From positions 4,846,001-4,910,000 of the forward strand of contig OX365955.1 of NCBI GenBank assembly GCA_947247005.1: a stretch of DNA of 64,000 nt, in the 5' to 3' direction. The number at the start of each line of letters is the position of its first letter. Position 1 is the stretch's first letter. The DNA comes from Spisula solida. Its lineage: Eukaryota > Mollusca > Bivalvia > Venerida > Mactridae. The notes beneath the pieces are model-generated. The model searched no databases. It was not told where the DNA came from and worked only from the letters and a program-made list of their open reading frames with translations. The position numbers and the translations under genes were made by a program. Positions 55,260-64,000 of this stretch are shown here, in pieces.

Positions 55260-56890
55260 TTATAACTAGTCGTCTAGATTGGAAGTGAAGTATAGATCGT
55301 TTATTCAGGTCTGTCACTGGTATACGAACATTGCAATATAATAACATTGTATTTTTTATTGTTTTTAACATGTTAATTGATGAAAAAAGCAGTGAGAACC
55401 AATACCTGATTCACTATGTCACGTACTTATACACATAATATCTATTAAGATAAGGCATGAATAAGATAAATTGCAATGTTTATGTAACGATTTGATGTCT
55501 CTTTGACACGCAAACGGTGTGTTTTTGTTTATTCGTGTGCATAATATCCAGACTGAAAGACGTTTTTGGCTTTTGGAGTTTGGGAGCAGTAAAATGTATT
55601 TTGTGCTATAGGTGTAGTTGTTAGAAAACAATATCTATACCAGTTCTTCCAACATGTTTTTCGAACAAATATTTCCTTAAAATCAATGTTTTTATACGGT
55701 TATGTATAAGTTATACGACAATCTATTATCTGACCGATTTTCTTCAATATTGGTCACGTAACAAAGATTCAGAGCATTTTTCCGCATACTTGTTGTTCGC
55801 CCCTCGTATATAATACGGATGTTATAGCTTTGAGTTGACATATTTTTCTTGCGGTGTTAGCCAGTATTACGACACATGCCACGTGGTATGTTCAAACTGT
55901 ACATGTAATATAATGTTGTTCTTCGATATTCAGTATTCAAATCGTAAATACGCAAAACAAATTGTAAATATTCGAATATTTTAGAAGTCCATTGCTACAA
56001 TGACTCGAGAAAACATTCAATGGAGGAATATGTGAACGAAAAAGGTTTTGTCATTGGAGAGACGATACATAAATATTAGTGCTAATGATTCGGAACTACT
56101 TGAGGGACTGTACATGTATATTTTCCTAGGCCTAAAGTAGACTCTTTCTTTCAAACAGTTTTTGATAGGATAAATAACCAGGCAACCGTGTCAAGATCGA
56201 TCCTCTCGAAAATCAACCCATGGCTTTTTTCAAGATTATTAAGCTATGGTGGAACTTTTTTCTTCACTGTCGAAAAAGTAGTGCTATTGTCAATAAGGAA
56301 GTCAACGGCTGGCTCTGAAAGTCCCCAATATCCATTTATTTTTTGAAGATTGAGATTTTGCACTTCTATCTCATTAGACATTGCTCAATGTCTTGGGAAC
56401 ATTTTAAGTCATAATTTCAAGTGCAATGTGCTTTCTGTCAGTAATGTTGTGCTCATAGTCCAGAATTTGAAGCACTTCGTAGCATGCATGTTGCTGAATG
56501 TCACGGAGATGGGTTACTCTAAAAGCAACTAAAAATGAAGTTGACCAATTGCCGGCCTTTATTTTGTCACGAGATTAACTTAAATGTACATTGTTAAGAT
56601 GCTCATTTTTGTTTCAATGATTTGCTTTTATTTATCCTCGCCACCGGAAATCCATATAGGCGAGGCCCCCAGAAGAGGTTAGTCACTTCTAAAACATGAG
56701 TTTAGCACTTAACTTTGATCACTGTTAGAGTCAGGCGACGAAGTGTCAAATCATGTATCTATCATATCAGTCTTATATTTTCGTTTTGGTAAGACTGGTT
56801 GTCCTATGGATACATAAAATGTTTGAAGCACCTTAAGACCAAAGCTTTTATTTTTACATACGGGCTTTTTTGAAAAAAAACTACCTTCCT
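55260..56890. other. Intergenic DNA, no gene recognised
   Basis: AT-rich; CCACGTGGTATGTTC at 55880 is another copy of the CACGTGGTA motif seen between 32 and 45 kb. Confidence 0.5.
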
Positions 56891-56899
56891 TGAAGATCG

Positions 56900-57270
56900 A
56901 ATTGAATTATAATAATTGGACCAAAAGGGCCCTAGGTTGCTCAAATAATTATAATAATTGGACCAAAAGGGCCAGATGTCGCTCAAACAATTATAATAAT
57001 TGGACCAAAAGGGCCCTAGGTCGCTCAAATAATTATAATAATTGGACCAAAAAGGGCCCTAGGTTGCTCAAATAATTATAATACTAGTAATTGGACCAAA
57101 AGGGCCCTAGGTTGCTCAAATAATTATAATTCTAGTAATTGGACCAAAAGGGCCCTAGGTTGCTCAAATAATTATAATTCTAGTAATTGGACCAAAAGGG
57201 CCATAGGTTGCTCAAATAATTATAATACTAGTAATTGGACCAAAAGGGCCCTAGGTTGCTCAAATAATAA
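56900..57270. repeat. 41-48 bp tandem repeat derived from an element terminus
   Basis: Eight to nine units of AATTGGACCAAAAGGGCCCT followed by AGGTTGCTCAAATAATTATAA. AAAGGGCCCTAGGTCGCTCA is the reverse complement of the 3' hairpin end of the element at 5261-6916. Later units gain ACTAGT. Confidence 0.9.
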
Positions 57271-57518
57271 CAGGTAGGGCCCACAAAATGGTTTCTTCCT
57301 TCTCTCGACAGCATTTCAGCCACCCATGACGGCACTTCTTACGTGATTCAGTGATATTGTTATAATATAGGCGTTGTAGTTCAATTAGTTTTGTTATTTA
57401 TGTGTTCATGTACATTTTATCCGTCTTAGTGAAATGTTGACGATTTATTATGACGATAACATTAATTACCCTAGGTTTGTCAGCCTGTCTTTAAAGGTCA
57501 CCTCTAAAACATAGAGGG

Positions 57519-57830
57519 AGAGGTGGCCTAGGGGTAGGATGCGCGCTTCGGGATCGAGAGGTCGCGGGTTCAACCCTCGTCAGGGCCACTGTTTAATTTC
57601 TCTGAGCAAGAATAATCCACATGCTCCACTCGACCAAGGTGTGAATTGGTACATGTGAGGGCTGTTTCTGATCATGTTCGATAGTCCACCGCAGACCGAT
57701 GTTAGCTGCACACCCACCAGTAGAGAAATAGTCTCCCAAGGGAGACTCGAACGCAGGTTTCCAATGACCAGGGAGGCTAAAATGGCAAAGGGTTACTAAA
57801 AGACTTAACTGCTAAAAACAGCCCTCGATT
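57519..57830 (+). mobile_element. tRNA-derived SINE, plus strand
   Basis: Head GTGGCCTAGGGGTAGGATGC and B box CGCGGGTTCAACCCTCG, body with CGACCAAGGTGTGAATTGGT, tail CTGCTAAAAACAGCCCTCG. Same family as 40240-40545. Confidence 0.85.
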
Positions 57831-58339
57831 TTTTAAAAAACTTTTTAGACAAATGACATCAAACATGCGTTGTTATAGAGAAATTGTACATGTACTAATG
57901 AAGTTAGGATAATGTGAAAGTGGTGTTGTATTCTATGTGTACACAAAAGTTTACAACCATTGTCTGAACATGTAAAATAGGTATATAAGAAGTGAATATA
58001 GTATGGTAGTTTAGCATTGCATGAACCTCCATGACACCGTAATTGGCGACTCGACCATTGCGTCACTCAATTATTACCTTAGCAGGACAGTACTTTATTT
58101 GAAGAGTGGTTTTGTTTCTGTGTCATTTAATTACACGAATGACTACTGTACTGTCAACATGTTTCTCTTGTTTTCTAAATGAATACGTATATATTTTATT
58201 TTCAACAATTTTATACATAGTATGCATGTTTGTAACTTTGTGTTGTATTAAACATGTTTCGTGAAACGAACAACTTATAAAGCAGAAATCTCTTGGTAAT
58301 TTTTTCTCCAAATACATGTAATGTTATTTATTACAAAGT

Positions 58340-58482
58340 TGAATCCATGTACTGAACGTGTTGCACAATGTAAATCAAAGTACTGACAGTATCGCACAAT
58401 GACATCAAAGTACTGAAAGTATTGCAAAATGTAAATCAAAGTACTGAAAGTATTGCATGATTTAAATCAAAGTACTGTGATG
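58340..58482. repeat. 32-bp tandem repeat, about four units
   Basis: AAGTACTGAAAGTATTGCAA ... TGTAAATCA units. Confidence 0.92.
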
Positions 58483-59179
58483 TTTTATGTGTATTCGGTA
58501 TTGGGAATATTTGAGTACTGTAGGTGAAGTTACGGCTGTCTGATATCCGATGTATCAGTGTTTCATAGCCTAGTGACGTGATCTTGACATTTGCAGTATA
58601 TATTACTACACCATAGAACCAGGAATGACTAATGGTTGTAGTGCAACGCAGAAGTTCACGAGAATGATGAAGTAGCATATGTTTGGAGTGAGAACTGCTT
58701 CTTTAGCAGCTCTTGTAAGTGTAAGACGTTTTGTGCTACACCGACAATCCATGAAACAAGTTCTGATGTCCTAATTTAATATGGTCTGCTTGGCATAAAC
58801 CTTCCTATTTAGGTTGATTAAACTCAATCGTACTAAACCCCCGTTTGGAGCTGAGGTTATTAACGCTAATATGACAATGAATTATTTTGACAATATAACC
58901 AAACGTTTGCCAGGTCGTGTTTTGTCAAACAACATTTTAAGCATGATCTAAGAAGGGGCCTCATTCACCAACGTCCTAAGTATATAACTTAGACTTTAAT
59001 CACTGATATTAGAAGGTGTTATAAATCTACATAGATAGGAAGGTTTATGACGTCATTGTGTTCAAAAGGAAGCCTTACAACTTATTACAGCAGTTGCTTT
59101 ATCGATGCAAAGTTCCGTAATAAGCTAAGGAAAATAAACAAAATGTACGATGACACAGAATGTTAGCAATCAAACTCCG

Positions 59180-59385
59180 AGTCAAAGTTTCGGACTTAAA
59201 GCATTGGTGAATAACGCCAAAGTTTCGGACTTAAAGCATTGGTGAATAATATTTTGAGGATCTCATGGAAGATTGCCATTTAATTTAATTGTCAAATGAG
59301 TTTCCTCGTAAAATAAAGTCTTTATTATTATTATTATTATTAACGCCAAAGTTTCGGACTTAAAGCATTGGTGAATAACGTCAAA
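59180..59385. repeat. 35-bp tandem repeat interrupted by a LINE 3' end
   Basis: Three units of GCCAAAGTTTCGGACTTAAA plus GCATTGGTGAATAAC. Between units 2 and 3 (59249-59340) sits CCTCGTAAAATAAAGTCTTT followed by (ATT)n, the form of a 5'-truncated LINE 3' terminus, with GAATAA / ATTAA at the joints. Confidence 0.8.
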
Positions 59386-59454
59386 GGGAGCATAATAACA
59401 CATTTTACTAAAAAAAACCACAAACATATTTTTTTATTTACCATTGATATTAGT

Positions 59455-59460
59455 TTTATT
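59455..59460 (-). terminator. Candidate polyadenylation signal of the EF-hand gene
   Basis: AATAAA on the minus strand, about 145 nt after the stop codon at 59603; a second AATAAA follows at 59433-59438. Confidence 0.4.
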
Positions 59461-59602
59461 TACTACGCTATGTATATACAATATGTACAGCATTAGCACC
59501 GAATTATAAACAAGATCACGTGTTAAGGTTGAAGGTCAGAGTTCATTGTGTGTAGGCCAGGGTCAAGCAGGGGTCAGGAGTCAAGTAGCGTGGTGGTCCT
59601 TC

Positions 59603-59637
59603 TTACAATACACATTTCTGCATCATGAGACAGAATT
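59603..59637 (-). CDS. EF-hand gene last coding exon
   Basis: Minus acceptor TATTTCAG|AATTCTG. Completes the Glu of EF4 and encodes FCLMMQKCVL-stop; 35 nt. Confidence 0.85.
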
Positions 59638-62600
59638 CTGAAATAAATAATGATAAGAATTATAAATAATATTCATAATAATAATAATCATAACAAATGT
59701 TATGACTCTATATTACGAGGAAACTTACTCGTAAACAGTTGAGTGCTGCACTCCCTGTCTGACTTAATATTATCTTTTTGACAAAATTTCATAAGGTTGT
59801 TATTCATACATAATTCTAACTATTTAGCTACGTATTGTTTGAATGATATGTCATTAGAAACTTACAGTATTTTACATGTAAATCATTGCCTGTCACGTTG
59901 GCTGGTAGTATTCATGTTATGTTGTTTGGAGAAGTTACAATAATGTTCTAGCCCGGATTAAACTGCAGTATATGTTTTATATAAAATACTCAACTTGACA
60001 CGCGAATTTTAAGCCATAAACAGCCACACGGTCTTATAGTACTAGAATTAAAAGGCGCCAAAAGCCTAGAATGTCGCTACAATCACACTGTACATATATA
60101 ATACATAGAGAAATATAGTAGGAGTGGTATTCAATAATGATCTTATTTAATTGGAGAATAAGTATAGCCAATCATATCGTCTGTTACTGACCAAAGGTTT
60201 AAAATGGTTGATCTGATTGGTTGTCCTTAGCTTTAAGTCAAGTAAGATCATATTGAATACCACCCCAGAATATGTAAAGTGGTCTTGCGGATTTTGTGAT
60301 AAGCAAGTTGCGCATGCGCAGTTCCTTACATTTGTAAATGCTTTTCAGTCACTGGACAAAGTCATCAAAGAACTTACCGTCGTAATCAATGGTCCCATCC
60401 CTGTTGGTGTCAACTTCATCCATCAATTTTTCGATGTCAACCTTCAAACCAATCTTCTGCATAACGTATTTGATGTCTTGACGTCCGAGTACTCCACTTC
60501 CGGAAACATCGTACATTCGGAAAGCTTCGGCATATTCCGCCTCTTGGTCACGGAACTTTGTGTAGCTGGAGACGTAGTCAATGAAACACTGCCAGGAGAT
60601 ACCGTGAGCTGTAAAACACAACATTCGGACGGAAGATTAGATATTTGGACGATTTATGTTAAATGAGAAGGTGGTCGATTGCATTGAATTGTATCTTTGT
60701 TTATGGGCCGTTGGCGATTTCGCTGGCTTAGAATTGGAAGGTCGTAAGTACAAAATCAATATTTTGACAAAACAAGAAAAAAACTGTCTGGAAATTTATC
60801 TTTACTTATGGAAGACAAGCTTTTTAAACTTCAGTTTGTTCAACATAACCACTTCCGTTTTTCATGAAAATAGGCTCATAAGAAGCGCCTTGAGATGCAG
60901 ATTTCAAATATGCATGGGTCTTAAAAGGTCGTAAGTAGTCATTACGACCTTTTAATTATAAGCCAGTGACTTATACAATAAATATAATTGAACATTGAAA
61001 TTGAGGCAAAGGTTGTCGTGTCGAGTTTTGTTTCAATTTGAGCAATAAGTATGAGTATCATCATACCGACTGCCCAAACTGTAAAACAATAACTATACAA
61101 ACACCTTATTTCGGGAGTATAAGCAAAACATGACATAGAAAATGAAACAAGCGGCTACACATTTTCCAATACTGTTTATAGATAATGTATAGAATAATCT
61201 AAACCAGCTTTTTCTGTCCTGATTGTTGTGAATGTCGGATTTGGTGCAAAACTATCGCAATTTATATTTGGTATAGACGTATTAACTGTTGACTGACGTA
61301 AAGCCCTTCATTGAATCTCAGTCAACAAAATATACAACCTACTATACCAAAATCGTTCTAAATATTTAATTAAATCTAAAAAAAAATATACAATACGCCT
61401 GAACAAGATCAAACCCATGAAATGTGATCCTGTAAAATAAATTATTTTCACGGATATTAAATTTCGAGAAATTTGGTTAAATGGTAATTTGGTGGTTTCC
61501 TTAATTCATGGATTTGAAATATTGAAAAAAAATCTCTTGTTACGTATTGTTGAGGTCAATTATTCGAGGGGGGTTAATTTCGCAATCTAGTTCACCCGCG
61601 AAATTAACGAAAATTAATCCGCCGCGAATATTAGCAATTTTACAGTAAAGCTAATCGTTGAAAGTTCCATTTAGTGAGAAATAGTGCCAGTTTTTAATTT
61701 AAATAAATTTATCCTCTACAGTAGTATCATGTGTGAAAGTAATAAAACGTGAACGCTCCTATCAAGTGGCAATTATATAAAATTATCACATTTATATTCA
61801 TTCGGTGTTTTGACATGATGCCTTTATTTCATGTCTTGTACACCATACTTTGTCATTTACAGTGTTTTATTTCCGTTTTTTATCGCAAGAAATAAATTAA
61901 ATTTAAAATTTGTATTCACAAAACCAAATACCTATTTAGATCTTTTGACAAAACATTTTGAATTACAATGAATAACATACCGGTATAGACGTCGAATATT
62001 AAACATCATATGTAAATATTTGAAGTTCAAAAACCCCATTAAATTACCAATTTAAATGCATGTAATACATAAATTATTACCGGTAGAGTTTTATCAATCA
62101 TGTTTTGATGCATATTTTAGCATGAAATGGAATCCGTTATAAAAAAGGCGACATGAAATCTTAATAAAACATCAATGATTTCGCACAACAATTTCTACAT
62201 GAAAGAACAGAATATAAATTACAAATGTATATTTTAAATGAGATTGACATCAAACGATTGTCGTCTTGTTATAATTTGTTGGAAGAGGGAGGCAACTCCA
62301 TGAAACATTGATATTTTTACTGCAGTTATCTCCCTGAGTTTATGTTTGAAATCACTGCCCTTGTGTTACAGAACATTTTCCGAAACTTGGACTATACTGA
62401 GATCCAAGCAATGGTTTATATGCCAGTACTATATCATTTTTAACCGGAAGTTGGTATGTCGCTGTCTGGGATCGAACTCGAAACTTTAGACATCTAGCAC
62501 TCGAGAGGGACACTCTACCCATGACGCTATCGAGACAGACTAACCTGAATATAATGGTAAAATTTCTACTTACGATCTACACTGATAAGGTCAATGATTT

Positions 62601-63954
62601 GCTGGACTTCCCCGTTTGTTGGGCTGCAACCAGCGCGGTTAAGAGCGGATCTGACTTCATTGCGCCCCATCGATCCACTGACAGAGTTATTGTTGAAGTA
62701 ACTGAGAAAGCCTATATAAGAGGAAAACAAAACATCTCATTGTGTAATTAACACAAACGACTGTAAAATCACTAATTTTCGCGAGGCGAATTTGTTAATC
62801 TAAAGGAGTTCGCGAGGTAATAATTTCGCTTTGGCGAATTTTAAACATTAAAAGAACAAATTTATGTTTTTAGTGTAATTTTTAAGTTCACGGTCACATG
62901 TAATCATCTATTAACAGAGATAGTCATTATTTAAACTAACAACTTAAATGATATATTACTATTGAAGAAATCCATGAAGTTGTCAAAAGGAGACCATCTT
63001 TTAAACGTTTTCTCTCTCAACATTTTAGACATGTACTTGCAACCAGTCTACACAAACAGTGTTATTGGACTTCATTCACATCACAAGCAATGTAACTTCT
63101 CATACTACGTGAAGGACCACATGTTCTACCATCACAAGCAATGTAACTTCTCATACTACGTGGAGGACCACATGTTCTACCATCACAAGTAATGTAACTT
63201 CTCATACTACGTGGAGGACCACATGTTCTACCATCACAAGTAATGTAACTTCTCATACTACGTGGAGGACCACATGTTCTACCATCACAAGCAATGTAAC
63301 TTCTCATACTACGTGGAGGACCACATGTTCTACCATCACAAGTAATGTAACTTCTTATACTACGTGGAGGACCACATGTTCTACCATCACAAGTAATGTA
63401 ACTTCTCATACTACGTGGAGGACCACATGTTCTACCATCACAAGTAATGTAACTTCTCATACTACGTGGAGGACCACATGTTCTACCATCACAAGTAATG
63501 TAACTTCTCATACTACGTGGAGGACCACATGTTCTACCATCACAAGTAATGTAACTTCTCATACTACGTGGAGGACCACATGTTCTACCATCACAAGTAA
63601 TGTAACTTCTCATACTACGTGGAGGCCATGGGTTGCCTATTGTAACATAGCAACACAACGTCAGAAATACAGGGTGTTAAAACGTTTGTTCTCAATGTTT
63701 AAATTTCAGTAGTTTATTTTTGTGACAATCAGAAGCATGTAAAATGTCCAGGTTAAATTCCGGAGGGTTCTACCATTGTTCTAATCTTCCTGGCATGAAA
63801 TGAAGCTATCAGAGTAAGAAATTGAAATTTTACACTGTGTACATAGCTCAGAAAAATTATTAATTAGATATTATTTTAGAACAAACTTTTAACACCCTGT
63901 ACATATATAAGTGTACTTACCAGCATAGGTGGCTGGGCTACATTGGTAGAGAGG
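59603..63954 (-). CDS. Calmodulin / troponin-C-like EF-hand protein, 3' four exons
   Basis: Minus-strand exons 63921-63954, 62574-62711, 60378-60608 and 59603-59637 join with matching phases into 145 codons plus TAA; the first residues lie right of the window. Four EF-hand positions are visible. EF4 (DTNRDGTIDYDE) is canonical. EF1 (NNSVSGSMGRNE) and EF3 (DVSGSGVLGRQD) are degenerate, and EF2 (SVDPHGISWQCF) is barely recognisable. The ending YDEFCLMMQKCVL is calmodulin-superfamily style. Having only site IV intact recalls molluscan troponin C, known to bind calcium mainly there; calmodulin-like proteins and light chains remain alternatives. Confidence 0.88.
60378..60608 (-). CDS. EF-hand gene exon with EF3 and EF4
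   Basis: 231 nt, phase 1 in and out, TTTTACAG|CTCACGG to TACGACG|GTAAGT. HGISWQCFIDYVSSY, AEAFRMYDVSGSGVLGRQD, DEVDTNRDGTIDYD. Confidence 0.92.
60721..60968. mobile_element. MITE of the CGCTGGCTTAGAATT family, copy 3
   Basis: Ends CGCTGGCTTAGAATTGGAAG / TTTAATTATAAGCCAGTG, internal GGTCGTAAGTA at both subterminal positions in inverse. In an EF-hand gene intron. Confidence 0.9.
61430..61647. mobile_element. MITE-like element with CTGTAAAAT ends
   Basis: CCTGTAAAATAAATTATTTT and TTAGCAATTTTACAGTA form inverted ends around CACGGATATTAAATTTCG and CCGCCGCGAATA. Same type as 17950-18163. Confidence 0.65.
61660..62280. other. EF-hand intron, nothing recognised
   Basis: AT-rich intronic sequence without repeats or frames of note. 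Confidence 0.5.
62440..62545 (-). mobile_element. tRNA-like SINE head, minus strand
   Basis: The reverse complement reads CTCGATAGCGTCATGGGTAG (A box) ... TTTCGAGTTCGATCCCAGAC (B box). The body probably continues to about 62290. Too degenerate in the stems for a tRNA gene. Confidence 0.6.
62574..62711 (-). CDS. EF-hand gene exon with EF1
   Basis: 138 nt, phase 1 in and out, TATATAG|GCTTTCTC to GTAGATC|GTAAGT. FLSYFNNNSVSGSMGRNEVR and GEVQQIIDLISVD. Confidence 0.9.
62758..62855. repeat. CTGTAAAAT / TTCGCGAGG repeat fragment
   Basis: ACTGTAAAATCACTAATTTT then CGCGAGGCGAATTTGTTAAT; related to 61430-61647. Confidence 0.5.
63078..63626. repeat. 51-bp minisatellite, about 11 units
   Basis: Units of CATCACAAGTAATGTAACTT, CTCATACTACGTGGAGGACC, ACATGTTCTAC, nearly identical. 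51 is a multiple of 3, so the minus strand stays open for 198 codons of a 17-residue repeat. Lies in an EF-hand intron on the gene's own strand but has no coding support. Confidence 0.97.
63668..63901. mobile_element. TA-flanked CAGGGTGTT MITE
   Basis: TA-CAGGGTGTTAAAACGTTTG ... and ... ACAAACTTTTAACACCCTG-TA; about 25-bp inverted ends with one indel and a TA on each side, as in Tc1/mariner-type MITEs. Related to 45687-46490. Ends 20 bp from an EF-hand exon. Confidence 0.88.
63921..63954 (-). CDS. EF-hand gene short upstream exon
   Basis: 34 nt, CTTTTCAG|CCTCTC to TATGCTG|GTAAGT, phase 0 to 1; PLYQCSPATYA. Supported by splice sites and phase only, as the sequence is short. Confidence 0.65.
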
Positions 63955-64000
63955 CTGAAAAGCAAATAATGAAACTTGATTAATCTGTTTGAAAATGACA

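Noticed and set aside
54773..55371. Long overlapping frames on both strands after the P450 haem exon
   Set aside because: Open in several frames because of the 21-bp repeat; the true frame ends at TGA 54970-54972.
60217..60666. 149-codon plus-strand frame
   Set aside because: Antisense shadow of the EF-hand exon 60378-60608.
28177..62545. True tRNA genes at the A/B-box matches
   Set aside because: Each has a mismatched acceptor or anticodon stem and is followed by a conserved non-tRNA body shared with other copies, so they are SINE heads.
535..63626. Regular arrays as CRISPR
   Set aside because: Contiguous tandem minisatellites without unique spacers, in an animal genome with introns and no cas genes.
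63062..63658. 198-codon minus-strand repeat protein (17-residue units)
   Set aside because: 51-bp minisatellite stays open because 51 is divisible by 3; unit identity at DNA level includes silent sites and there is no codon-level signature of selection.

Overview
The window is animal nuclear DNA, most likely from a marine bivalve mollusc. This is inferred from spliced genes with GT-AG introns, AT-rich introns loaded with minisatellites, short inverted-repeat elements and tRNA-headed SINEs, and element types carrying (GTCC)n or GGTCA-rich repeats that are typical of mollusc genomes. No prokaryotic, plasmid or phage features were seen, and no transposase or reverse transcriptase reading frame was recognised.

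Three genes can be read. (1) 35-11502, plus strand: the last eight coding exons (562 residues) of a SET-binding factor / myotubularin-related protein 5/13 (Sbf). They cover the dead phosphatase domain, a C1 zinc finger and a C-terminal PH domain. Every splice phase matches. (2) 29284-54972, plus strand: a divergent cytochrome P450 locus. Exons at 47044-54972 join in frame into a 515-residue P450 with a normal haem-cysteine loop. Two more exons at 29284-29684 and 37320-37479 encode a second P450 N-terminus, this one with an ER membrane anchor, and end in the same phase. They are either alternative first exons of the same gene or a truncated tandem copy. (3) 59603-63954, minus strand: four exons of a calmodulin / troponin-C-like EF-hand protein whose first residues lie beyond the right edge. 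The P450 and EF-hand genes converge.

Much of the rest is repeats. Sbf introns hold a 66-bp minisatellite with higher-order structure (535-1588), a 16-bp minisatellite (3131-4203), a hAT-like element (4959-7048) that carries a nested array of about 146-bp repeats and is flanked by a partial duplicate of an Sbf exon, and several inverted-repeat elements. The 17.8-kb gap 11503-29283 holds dispersed hAT-like and (GTCC)n/(GTCT)n elements, a triplicated SINE (24489-25530) and a 25-bp satellite (25529-26585). The P450 region holds an unusual CpG-rich foldback element (32642-33524), a 4.4-kb element with arms of about 1 kb (38001-42365), many MITEs and a 36-bp perfect palindrome. The EF-hand introns hold a 51-bp minisatellite.

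The three genes belong to unrelated functions (membrane traffic / phosphoinositide scaffold, oxidative metabolism, calcium binding); nothing suggests they work together. The most interesting observations are the two compatible P450 N-termini with different apparent targeting, the altered P450 oxygen-activation motif, the in-frame duplicate Sbf exon created at a transposon junction, and the foldback element built from CGAGACACG modules.
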